A stretch of DNA of 64,000 bases. Source: Pleurostoma richardsiae (taxonomy: Eukaryota; Ascomycota; Sordariomycetes; Calosphaeriales; Pleurostomataceae). How positions within the stretch are numbered: the first letter of the stretch is position 1; each line of letters begins with the position of its first letter. The stretch spans positions 21,253 to 85,252 of the forward strand of contig JANBVO010000076.1 in NCBI GenBank assembly GCA_030052745.1, in the 5' to 3' direction. The position numbers and the translations under genes are program-made. Shown piece after piece: positions 47,662-57,573 of the stretch. Below the pieces are notes generated by a model. The model saw only the letters and a program-made list of their open reading frames with translations, was not told the DNA's origin and made no database searches.

Positions 47662-48418
47662 TTAAACTGCGGGAGCTGCCGTGTCCGCAGGAGCCGCCTG
47701 GGCCTCTTCTGCCGCCGGAGGAGTGAAAGCAGCAGCCTCGAGGGCTATCTGGCCGACGGTACCGCCTGAGACAACTCCGCCATCCACATTTGCCGCGGCT
47801 GCTGCAGAGAGTTTCGAGTAGTTGACAAGTTGCTCCTCCGATGTGCTGATAGGGAGGTTAGCGCTGACTCAAAAGAATGGTCTATACGGGTGCTGCCTCA
47901 CGGGTTGACGACTAAGACCTGGCCTTCTTGGCAGTGTGGCCCGGTCGCGCAGTACAGGAACATGGGATCCGTGCTGGTGACGGGCATGTTGAAGGTGCCG
48001 ACCGTCGTCTGGCCGTCTTGGTACGGGATGTGGCCGCTGTGGATGGCACTGGGGTCGCTCGCCTGGAGCGGCTGACACGCAGCTGTCTCGGTGCTTTGAG
48101 TCACGGTGTGATTGCCCGAGCTGAATTGGAACTGTATGACATCGCCTACTGCTGCATTGACCAGGTTCGGAACGAATGTGTCTTGGGCGCCGCCCACAAC
48201 GACAGTGATGAGCCTGTTGGCCCTGGCCTGGATAGGGGATTCGGTCCGGACTGTCCTGGCCGTCAGTACATGTTCGGGTACGGCCACTGTGAATGTCGAG
48301 ACATACTCCTGAACGGCCTCTTCGAGGCTTCGAGGCTCGTCCGGTCGGATCGAGTACCCGCAGGTTGCGCCAGCGTGTTAACGGCAGTCGCGACAACGGC
48401 AAGTAGGATGGCCTTCAT
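47662..48418 (-). CDS. Secreted cupredoxin-like (phytocyanin-type) copper protein, 209 aa
   Basis: Three exons on the minus strand: 48418-48358, 48286-47902 and 47845-47662, with introns of 71 and 56 bp and 630 nt in phase. Exon 1 encodes a signal peptide (MKAILLAVVATAVNTLAQPA). The first intron removes what would otherwise look like a frameshift. The cupredoxin fold shows VGDVIQFQFSSGNHTVTQS with one His ligand and LYCATGPHCQEGQVLVV with the Cys and second His ligands. Exon 3 adds an Ala- and Pro-rich tail without a clear GPI signal. These extracellular fungal proteins are often called serine-rich or plastocyanin-like. They may carry copper or act in redox or cell-wall processes. It is the only familiar gene inside the accessory island. 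Confidence 0.85.
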
Positions 48419-50118
48419 CGCGCCAGAGCCTGCTACCGAACACTGACGAAAGGAACAATTAAGACAAAGAATGTAAATGAATGAAGAGCGCCGGTCCACG
48501 GCTGTCGCTCACTTGGAGGTAAAACTGAACAAATATCAATACACCAGAAAAGGAACGTAAAACTCGGGCCTACGAAAGCCGACTGCGGACCGCCATGAAT
48601 ACATATCCACCAGTCTTTACTTGTAAGCTTCAATCTTATCTCTGAATCTTATTTTGTCGGCCAGTCTCGGTCATCCCAACGGAGCCGGCGTCCTTGCCTC
48701 TAACACGATGATGACGAGGTATCTTCATGTCTGTCTGAAATTGATGCCAAGGTGTCTGACCAGTCCTGGGCGTTTCTTCGCTGTGCCCGATGGAAGCTCT
48801 TGGCCGTTTGTAATCCTGGTTCTTGATCACCATTGGATCTGCGCTACTCTCATCTCCACATAGGTTGGCGTAATCGCATGTTTCCGAAGACGAGACAATG
48901 CACCCAACTTGTTCCCTGATCGTCTGATGTGGCCAAAGCCACGCTTGGAAGCCCCCTGAGGTCGGATATCCTGCTATGCGGGCATGATCGGGAAGTGGGA
49001 TCGAAGCTCGGAAGTCTGATCCTTTGCTTTTTCAGGGGGGTGCGCAGTCCCTGTAAGTCATTAGGCGAATCAGGAGCATGTGTAATGAAGGACTGAACAA
49101 CCGCCAAGTCTTGCCAAGTCTATGCGAAGGGCGATCGACCATGATATATCCGTAATACCGGACAGGGTAGCAATTCCCGCTGGACGTTTGCCTAGCGAGT
49201 TTCTGGTCACGAGACTGTGACCGTAGTATCAAACTAGAGTCATGCCTCGATTGACTTTCTCGCCGGCTTTTCCAATAACATAGCCAAATTTGGTCCTAGT
49301 TGACCGTCTTGCTTAGGATCCACATGCGTGAATGACGTCGAAGGGAACAAGAGAATGCTCTATCGGGGAAGTAAACGGGAACGGCAATTGCCATGATGCG
49401 GCTTAAGATTATCTCTTGCATAATGTCTCGAGGTCTCGATCGCTAAAGCGTTTTAAACTGATTGGCGTATTAGCGCTTAAGACGGTTAAAGGAAACGGGT
49501 TATGTTGGATCTTGCCGGCGGCAGGCTTCATCCGTGTGTAATGAAGGTTAGTAGGAAAAACTTTATAAGCCGGTAGAATACTAGCCCCAGTGCTCTGTAT
49601 AAACAAGTGGAATACTAACCTTAGTACTCTTAAACTAGTAGATCTTAATGCTTATATAAAGTAGTAAGGTTAGTATTCTTATAAATTCCTTTCCATAAAG
49701 TACTAAGGTTAGTACTCCTACCATTACACCCTGCCAAACATAACCTTTACTACAGCATCGTACTACGCTGCTAAATTCAAGCTCCTCTTATTAGGTCTGA
49801 TCCTTAAAGCTACTAAGCTTACAGCTTTAAGACTAGTAGCGGGGGGGAGATTTGTAACGTAGGTAACTCGGGCAACGCTACGCCTAGGCGGAATGTCAGG
49901 TTCGCTGCCACTCACTAACCTTGGTGTTTCCTTTAAGCTGAATTTATCCATGTGCATTGCTAGCTTAGCGGGAGTAGTGCAGTAGAAGTCTTATTACTGT
50001 AAGAGTGTTCTACTTAATTTAACTAGAGCAGTACCATGTTCGGGCCAGTCGAACTAGGCGGACGAATAGCAAAGGCAGGAAAAGGCTAGTGTTGACGTGC
50101 AGCTATGTCGCCGCTATG
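48419..50118. other. Gene-free DNA with repeat cluster
   Basis: 1.7 kb with no recognised gene. The right half is AT-rich and holds direct and inverted copies of a short repeat at 49573-49718. Confidence 0.4.
49573..49718. repeat. Repeat cluster with direct and inverted copies, copy B of the dispersed repeat
   Basis: GTAGAATACTAGCCCCAG starts at 49573 and GGAATACTAACCTTAGTACTC at 49609, matching the copy at 39444-39501. Inverted relatives follow: GTAGTAAGGTTAGTATTC at 49661-49678 and AGTACTAAGGTTAGTACTCC at 49699-49718. The inverted pairs could fold into a hairpin. A weaker relative (GGAAGCATTAACCTTACTACTC) lies near 52791. Probably a small non-autonomous element damaged by mutation. Confidence 0.6.
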
Positions 50119-51224
50119 TCAAGGTCTCTTTGGGGAGGGACCCATAGCCTCAGACCTAAGAATGCCCTCATCTACCGCGGGATCCAGCGGGTTGAGCTCG
50201 CGAGAGTTTGGCGATATCTCCTGCGGGGTAAGAATGAAGAAGGGCATGTAGTTGTGGCCTGGTTCGCGCACGCGCCAGTCTCCTGAGAGGTAAGGGAGGT
50301 CTGGCCGGGAGATCAAATGCACCCTAGCCTGTATACCATCTAGGGAGTATAAACGGACGAGGTCGTGCTCTCCCTCGTTGGCTCGGAGGCGTACGACGGC
50401 GGCGAGGTTGTACTGCAACCCCTCCTGCCTAAGGAAGTACAGGTCGGGTTTCTCGACCGCGTCGACTACCGGACCTTCGAAGAATATCGAGCAGATGCTG
50501 TCAAAAAAGCGCAGACGGTCGCTGCGTGGTGTGAAGAGCACACGCAGCGCCGGTGGGCAGTGGAGAAGTTTGGTGACTCTCATACCTCGTCTTCGAGCTC
50601 GTCTGGTCTCATCAAGTCCTTCTCGATGAACTCCTCCAAGTGCTTCGTGCCGTCCCAGCGGATCAGGCTCAGGTCGGTGGCCTCGGCGAGCGTGGGGCGG
50701 CCCCGACGCACTCGCCACTTGTTCTCCAGGCAACCTAGTTCTTGATGCACTAGGTAGGGCTTGTAGAGGAGGTAGAGGGGGTCGGCCCAGAAGGTCTCCC
50801 GCATCAACTTGGATTCGATGATGTCGACGAAAGACCCAGACGTCAATGTCTTCGAGATCAGATGCTCCAGAACCTGCTGGAAGACTCCCGCTTGCAGTTC
50901 GTAGATTTTCTGTCCCCAGTCGTCGTCCTTCTCTGGGAAGGAGTGCAATGCGTACCTGACGAAGGGATTTAGACGTTCCCGCTCCGCCAGAGCTTTAGCT
51001 TCTGCCTCTTCGAGATTCCTCGGGCCTAGTTGTGCCATCAGCTTTTGGATAACGATGACGGCACGGTTCATCCCAGTGGAGTAGGTCGACTCTCCTCCGG
51101 GCCCCGCGACTCTTCCGTCTAGCGGCCGCGGTATGCGGGTGCGCATGATTCTGTCTTGCGTGAGAGGGCTTAGCCGGGAGACTCTCAAGTCTCCGAACCA
51201 GGCGTTTAGGTCCTTCTTCTCCAT
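50119..51224 (-). CDS. Hypothetical protein of the accessory island; two coding segments in different frames
   Basis: From ATG at 51224 the first segment runs to about 50583. It includes GMNRAVIVIQKLMAQLGPRN and LYLLYKPYLVHQELGCLENK. A second segment, to 50119, contains FFEGPVVDAVEKPDLYFLRQ and SGDWRVREPGHNYMPFFIL. A good acceptor (TTTTTTGACAG, at about 50498) precedes the second segment. The obvious donor GTATGA at about 50585 gives the wrong phase, whereas GTTCAT about 46 bases earlier gives the right one. So this is either an intact two-exon gene of about 325 residues with a weak donor, or a gene with a frameshift. I do not recognise the family. It is divergent from the broken gene at 51735-52739. 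Confidence 0.45.
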
Positions 51225-51734
51225 CCTGGCGTGAGCGCGAGGGTGAGCTGGGCATAAACACCGTCAGCGCTGCAGAACCAAGGGAATATATCATGCGTAC
51301 CTTGGCGTTGTTACTGCTGCCGTTGGAGCCGCCCTCGGAATTGAGCTGTGTGTTTGATGGGATGCGGTATGATTAGTTCGCGTGTCTCACCTAGCTGCGC
51401 GTAATATTAGCACGGCAACGACAATAAAAAAGTACGGATGCAGAATGGTCGATGGGAGTTTATCACGAGCAGCGTTGTTTTGAGAGGGTCCGGTCGGGGA
51501 CGCTTTTTGTTTCGGCAGCGGACTTGGTAGATACCAAAGTACCTTTTCCTGGCTGCTCGCATCTCCCACCCGCCGCATCCCATCACCAACGTCAACAACC
51601 GCGACTGTTTGCAAACAGAGAAACGGTACCTCAACAACGCGACACAGCATAAAACTCCGCAAGTAAAATCGATTACTGTCCACTTGCTTGGCGCTGCTAA
51701 CTCATCAGAAAAGCAGACAAACATATCGATCAAG

Positions 51735-52739
51735 ATGCCCTCCCGTCCCCCTCACCACCTCGATCCTCTCCAACCGCCCCTCCACCGACCTCTCCGCCGC
51801 CGACGAGCGCGACCCACGCGCCAAGAAGCGAGCGCCCCATGAGGAGCGCCCCTTCACCCAAGGTGGCGCACTCGCCGCCGGGCCCGGCATCGCCGCTCCG
51901 TCCGGCCTCGCGGCCTCTGCCAGGGCCGCCAAGAGCGACGCCCGCCCCCAACGGGCACTTCCGATCCGTGGCGTTACCACCGGATCTTTCTCTCCTGCGC
52001 CTCTGCCGCCGCCAAAGGCAAGGCACCTACCGAGAAGCCGCTGTGTGGAAAGTAGCAGGCACTCTTTACCCTGGCAGCTGGACCGGCCGCCGAACAGGAT
52101 AAGGAGCGAGAAGAAGCCGGAGAAGAAGCCGGCACCCTCAAAAAAGCCCGCCTCAGCGCAGCCCGCCGCTGTCGCAGATATTGACCAGCTTAAACGCCAT
52201 AAGGTGATCCTGCACCGCGTCAGTCGCCGGCCGGGACGCGAGCACCACCAGGCCGAAATAGTGTTCCTCGAGGAGGTGAGAAAGTATAATATGCAATGGT
52301 GGTACGTAAAGAAGAACAAGCGCTGCCACATCTTGGAACACTAGGCCGGCTTCTGCATGGACAAGAAGAGGGAAGGTAACAAGACCGAGAGCGCACATCG
52401 AGCGGCCCTTTTGGAAGATCTCCGCGAGTGCTTCCCTCACCACTCTCAATGTGGGGGCTTCGAGCTGGCCCCCCGGGCGGCGACGCAGGTGGCGTGGCCA
52501 ACAAAGCCACTATCGCAGTAGCCAACGAGCTCCCCCCGACCTCGGTGTCCGTGACCTTGAAGCCTCCAACGGAGGAACACTCCGCGGCAGGGCCCGCAAT
52601 CGTGCTCGGCCCGCGGCATGGCGTCAGCACCTCTGGGCCTGCTGACATGCGCATCAAGCTGGACCTACGTAAGATCTGGGTCAAGCAGCGCTTTCGAGGG
52701 CTCAGTCGACTGACAAGAACACCAGCCCGGGTGTTGTAG
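51735..52739 (+). pseudogene. Decayed basic, low-complexity protein gene of the accessory island
   Basis: Coding-like pieces in order: a Pro/Arg/Ala-rich start near 51735-52150 (RDPRAKKRAPHEERPFTQGG), then DQLKRHKVILHRVSRRPGRE and VFLEEVRKYNMQWWYVKKNK. The frame then meets TAG at 52342-52344 but continues in frame with MDKKREGNKTESAHRAALLE, and shifts frame again near 52470 into ATIAVANELPPTSVSVTLKP. CAG>TAG explains the stop. No ATG lies at the start of the main frame, so an upstream exon or mutation is needed. Family unknown. It is head to head with the gene at 50119-51224. Confidence 0.45.
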
Positions 52740-53167
52740 AGAAATTGGTGGGGATACTAAAGTGAATGTTGTGTCTTCTTAAGCTTTATAGGAAGCATTA
52801 ACCTTACTACTCTACGTAGACTAGGGGCAACACATTGGTGATTTTTGGTTTCCCAGTAGAACGGTCATGTACAATCAGTGGTGACAGGGCTTGACTTGCT
52901 TACATATTGGTCATTTTACATACAAGCAAGGAGTAGCGGAAGAAAGAGGTTTATCTCTTCAGGCCATGGTTGACCTGGGGGGATGATTACCTGCTTATCT
53001 ATACCAAGAACGAGGATCAGAGTGATCAGTCTTCATCCAGCTTGCGCCTGCTTCAAGGGCTAACACGAAACGGAAGCGACATTGCTCTCGATTACTTTGA
53101 AGCCTAGGTCGGTCTCTAAAGTACTCAAGGCAGACCAAGAAATCTACAGTACACTCCCGCCAAGCCG
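52740..53167. other. Intergenic gap with weak repeat relative
   Basis: No gene. Near 52786-52820 there is a degenerate relative of the dispersed repeat found at 39444 and 49573. The rest shows nothing. Confidence 0.35.
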
Positions 53168-54379
53168 CTATTCAGCATTAACGTCAAAGTCAAAAATATC
53201 ATCTTCTGACACTGGCTGGGTGGACCTCTCGTGTAGCGGCCGGTAGATACTACGGCTGCGATTGCTGCGAGCAGAGGCGGAGACCGAACCCGCCTGGCTC
53301 ACACTGTCGGGGAAGGGTCCGCGGCGTAACACCTCGGCATGGAAACGGCGATCAGCGTCGACGTCTGCGTCGACTGCCCTCTTGTAAGTCCCGAGGATGG
53401 TCTCCCTGGCGGCAGGTTTACCGCCTCGCCTGTCGAGGAGACGCTTCGTGAGCTCAGCGTCCATTCCTTCTGCTCGGAGGCCGTCGCAAGTCTCCGTGTT
53501 GTGGTTTCCCTTCCCCTTAGGGAGAGGGCTGTGGCCATCCAGGATGCAAAAATTGAAACCTGCGTCGTTGACGTGGCGCCCATCTGTTGGCTTGACACAG
53601 TTAACCGTCTCATGGTCGTCCCTACCGCAGGAGCGGCATCTATGGCCGTCGCAGGACTCGTAGTGGTGGCCTTCGAAGCGTAGAGGTTCAGCCTCGCGCT
53701 TCTTCGGCTGCTGCTGCTGCTTGCCTCCCTGTCCAGCGTCCCGGGCTCCGACGCGGCCCTGAGGCTTGGTCACCGCGCGTCGGCCGAGTATAGGAGGGAT
53801 GTTGTTGTCGGCGACGCTGGAGTCGGCTCGCAGCGCCGCACTGGACACGGGAGGACGACCGCTCGTGTATGGAGAGCACGAGCGACCGCCGCGAAAGCCG
53901 GCTCCGGATGCGTCTCCTCCGCGGTGGGCCTGCGTGGGGGGCGCTTGGTGGCTGCCCGGCGCACTGAGGTACGACCGCTGGCGAGGCTCCGGCTGCGGCT
54001 GTGGGGTCTCTGGAGCCTGGGGGGTGGGGCTGGGCACGTCCGGCATTTGGTCCAATAACTGCCACGCCTCGTGGAGGGACGGTGCGGCGATGGTCATCTG
54101 CGTCTCTGGGACTGCGGCAGGCGGGGCGGGAGCGGCAGGGGACCAGGCCTGCGCTTGCTGGTTGAAGACCGGCACAGGAGGCAGCTCCCTATGAACCGCA
54201 CCGGATTCATACTATCCAGAGAAGCACCATCAGTTAGCGATCCATTCTGGCTCTCGGGAGAAGACAAACCTTACGTCTCTGCTGCTGCTGCTGCTGCTGT
54301 TGTTGTGGCCGCTGCCGCGGCCGCCGCGGCTGCGGTCGCGCTCAGCGAAAGATGAAGAGAACGAGCGTCGATCGGCCAT
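53168..54379 (-). CDS. CCHC zinc-knuckle protein with disordered N-terminus, 382 aa
   Basis: Two exons on the minus strand, 54379-54275 and 54211-53168, split by a 63-bp intron with a GCTAAC branch site. Exon 1 encodes a Ser/Arg/Gly/Asn-rich start (MADRRSFSSSFAERDRSRGG). Residues 36-205 are disordered and Pro/Gln-rich. A retroviral-type CCHC knuckle (C-x2-C-x4-H-x4-C) lies at Cys227, Cys230, His235 and Cys240 in CRSCGRDDHETVNC. A second, larger motif follows: Cys257 in FCILDGHSP, then His272 and Cys277 in HNTETC. Its expected second cysteine is Asp260. The C-terminal part has RLLDRRGGKPAARET. Nucleic-acid binding is likely; gag-like origin or RNA regulation is possible. It is paralogous to, and points away from, the broken copy at 55873-57305. 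Confidence 0.7.
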
Positions 54380-54580
54380 TCTGTTACAACACGCATCAGT
54401 TACAAACTGGTCAGAGAAGGGCGAGGGCGGGCGTTCCTGAGATTTCAGGGCGACGAAAAAGGAGTTGTTTGACTGAGAAAGCAGTGGCGGCGGGCGGCGA
54501 TGTTGTAGATGGTTGGAGTGTAGGATAAAACGAGTTGCAGCTGAATAATGTTTTGGTTGCGCGCAGATCTACTTACCTCA

Positions 54581-54600
54581 CCTACCTACCTACCTACCTC
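54581..54600. repeat. (CCTA)n microsatellite
   Basis: Five tetranucleotide units, the last ending in C (CCTACCTACC...). An inverted partner lies about 410 bp to the right, at 55009-55023. Confidence 0.7.
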
Positions 54601-55008
54601 CCTATGTACCTAAGTAATTAAGACTACTAGGTATATAGAAATTGGTGGGCCACGAATCTACCGCCATCTGCCTCGGTGCCTGTCCCGCCTACCTCAGGTA
54701 CGCACCTTAAGTATTGTACCAAGTTTCTGGCACCTTAAACAATAGCGCTTTTACCTACCACTAATATCTAAGCATAAGGTAATAGTAAACACAGTCTACG
54801 ACACCGTACCTCCCACAGTCTTTACAGGGAGGTTGAGCGAAGAGACCGACTGTACAGATTAAACTACAGCGGACAGAGTCTCTTTAATTATCCAATGAGA
54901 CGGGACCCCATAGGAAAAAATCCGTCTGTAAGCCAGAGCCCACACTGTATACTGTCTGATTATTCGGTGGAGAGACAGTCCTTTTGGGAGGATGCTCCGA
55001 CTGGTACT

Positions 55009-55023
55009 TAGGTAGGTAGGTAG
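55009..55023. repeat. (TAGG)n microsatellite, inverted relative to 54581-54600
   Basis: Nearly four TAGG units (TTAGGTAGGTAGGTAG). Complementary to the CCTA tract on the left, so the two could pair. Confidence 0.65.
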
Positions 55024-55872
55024 CTGGGTACGTACATTTGATACTAAGGAGGCGAAACAGGCGGAGCCGCATGCCTGCCTAAACAAGCAAGTGGTGATTA
55101 CCTCAGCAGATCACAGACTTTAGTATGGTAGACCGTGCCACACAGATCACGTTTGAGCACGGCATGCGTCAATGGGGAAAAACATCGGAAGGTTGTCCTG
55201 CGTGCGACCTTTATTTAGCTTGGGGATTCTCATGGCGGAGGATATCCAAGTTGCCAAAGGATCGCGACGTGCTAGTTGTATAGTGAAGATCGAACCGATT
55301 ATCGAGACCGAAACTGTCGCTTGTTGAGATGAAGACCATTGCAATGGCTTCGTGTCTTATAAAGAATGACTGGTTGCCAGACAGCGTGTTTGAGCTGCCA
55401 CGTACAGCAGTACTCTGTATAGATCACGGTTCTCGATAGATTCGTGGTTAACAAACGCTCAAAAGAGCACTGCCCCAAGCCTCGTCCTCAGCCGGCGTCC
55501 GTACGTGCAGCAAGCCGTGCTACACCGAAAGCTCCTGTCCGTGGCCTGAGGAAACAGGAAGACCAGTCTGCGGGAAGATCATTGTCACCTTGTCCTCAGG
55601 CAGCAGCCCTTGACTTTGATTGTGTGCGGTTGAAGTGAGGCAGTCCTGAGCCCTAGCCCTGTTGTTTACCCTGCACGTCGCACCTCTTCCTGCCGGACGT
55701 GTCCTTCCACACCTCAGCAACGTCGCCGCGCCCTCTCGAGAGGCATTCGAAGACCTCAGTAACCACCACTATTCTCCCTCTGCGTTACGAAAGTCAAATG
55801 TAAGAAGCTTTTATCTACTCAGTCTGATGATCTTTCATAGATATTGAGGTTGACGCGCGATACAGAAAGGAA

Positions 55873-57305
55873 ATGGCCAACAGAACTCCTTCTCGTGGCG
55901 ATGATGGCGGGCGCCGCAACCGCAACCGCAGTAGCAGCAGCCGCAGCAGCAACAACAACAACAATAGCGACTACTACGTAAGTTTCTCATTAGCTTTCCT
56001 CTTGTGTTTTGTCTCATCAAGGCAGCACGGCTGACGGACATTTTCTTTTGCAGTCCGAGCCATCTCACTCCCCTCCTCCTCCTCCTCTTCCTCCACCGCC
56101 GCCGCCGCCTGTGTTCGACAATCGAACATAGAATTGGTCCGTCCCTCCGTCTAGATATGGGCTCGACGACGGCCTCGATCTCTTCACGCGGGGTGTTATT
56201 GGTATAGGTGCCATGCTTCATGGGTTGTATAACCCTATAACCCGCTGGCCGGCCCGAGTGCCCCTAGCAACCCCGGACATGGCGCCCCGGGCGATACAGC
56301 CTCGCGACATCCCAGCGCGAGTGACTACTACTCCACCACATCTTCTCGCGACCAGGCACGGCAGCGCTCGCGGCCTCCGAGCGCGAGTGACCGTTCCCCG
56401 GCGCGCGCGCCTCGGCAAACCCCGCCCGCGGCTCGACGAAGCTGGGACGGCATGCCGTCACCAAGGCCCACGGCCACGGTGGTCCTCGTGGCGGGCTGGG
56501 AAATCACAGCAAGGAAGCCACTGACCGGTTCTTCGCCCACCGGCGCCGCGAAGAGCAGCGTCGTCGGCGTGAAGAACATCTGGCAAGGGAGCTGGCTGGC
56601 GAACAGCAACAGCAGCCGCGAAAGCGGCATACGACTCGCTTTGAGGGCCACAACTGTGAGTCCTGCGAGGATCACAGCTGCCAGTCCTGCGGGTGCGATG
56701 ATCACGAGACGATCGATTGTGCGAAGCCGAGCGGGAGCAAATATGCCGACTTCAACTTCTGCATCTTGTGCGGCGACACTCCCCGGCAGAGAGTCTCCGG
56801 CAGCCACAACACCGGGGACTGTTCTCGCCGTGGGGAGAGCAGCATCAAGGCCGAGCTGATGACTCGCCTCCTTGACTGACGGGGAGGAAAGCCCGCTGCC
56901 AGGGAGTCGACATTGAACACGATCCGGTTGGTTGCAGATGAGCTGCGACGGGCTCGCGTGCCCCGTGCATTCTACCCTTGGAGTCGCCGCCACTGCCGCG
57001 ACATGATGCGTGATAAGCTGAAGTTCTGGGAGACCTGGGACTACCAGAATCCCGGTGTCTCGGCGAGGTCCCACATGGAGGGCTACCTCGACGGCAGCAC
57101 CGTTGATGTCGACACTCTCATCGGCCGACTGGAGGAGTATGGTAGCACCGAGCCATGGCTCACCAAAGAAGAGAGGGCGCAGCGAGCCTCTCTTGCCCAG
57201 AGTCGCAGCGAGGTCAAGCCCGAGGAGGAGGACGGCAAGGTCAAACTCGAGGAGCAGGAAGAGGAGATGCAAGACATTCCCGATACACCTCTGCCCCAGA
57301 ACTAG
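55873..57305 (+). pseudogene. Broken CCHC zinc-knuckle gene, paralogue of 53168-54379
   Basis: Exon 1 (55873-55977; MANRTPSRGDDGGRRNRNRS) and a GTAAGT...CAG intron to 56053 mirror the structure of the intact copy. Exon 2 opens with SEPSHSPPPPPP and a proline run, then meets TAG at 56129. Coding-like sequence goes on in two other frames. From about 56442 one frame holds CQSCGCDDHETIDC, a perfect CCHC knuckle. It also holds a second one with a wide loop, C-x2-C-x11-H-x4-C (FCILCGDTPR then HNTGDC). TGA at 56877 sits where the intact copy has Arg in RLLDRRGGKPAARE (CGA>TGA). The frame then runs on with ESTLNTIRLVADELRRARVP to an acidic end at 57305. Two nonsense changes plus frame shifts make it a pseudogene, unless extra introns hide some of them. 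Confidence 0.65.
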
Positions 57306-57573
57306 CCCCTCTCCGTCTCGTCATGAGCTAGGTGGGATTATGAAGCAGAGGGACCTCGATATGCCGTGGACAAGCCGCCTCGACGGCCCTACGAGATCAA
57401 GTACGGGGTCATTCTAGTACAAGTGGCTAATGAGTGCTTTGAATTGAAATGGACTGCGCATTCTCTATTTGCATTGTGCTATGAACCGTGAATGGCACCG
57501 AACCAGTGCCTCGGATCTCGTTTCTGCATACAGTTTGCTTGCCCAAAATCTGCCAACAGTCCTTCGCCTTTGC
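57306..57573. other. Short convergent gap
   Basis: Under 300 bp between the ends of the broken zinc-knuckle gene and the coiled-coil gene. Nothing was recognised. Confidence 0.3.

Larger units (their letters stand above)
54380..55872. other. 1.5-kb spacer between divergent zinc-knuckle paralogues, with TACC/TAGG tracts
   Basis: No gene was recognised. A (CCTA)n tract lies at 54581-54600 and a complementary (TAGG)n tract at 55009-55023, in inverted orientation to each other. Scattered ACCT/AGGT motifs lie between them. Promoters of both zinc-knuckle genes must lie at the two ends. Short open frames such as 55444-55638 have no motif. Confidence 0.4.

Noticed and set aside
48287-48357. Apparent frameshift in the cupredoxin signal region
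   Set aside because: A 71-bp GTACTC...CACAG intron restores the frame exactly, so the gene is intact.
56328-57272. 314-codon open frame on the minus strand
   Set aside because: It is the shadow of the zinc-knuckle pseudogene, whose paralogue at 53168-54379 proves the plus strand is the coding one.
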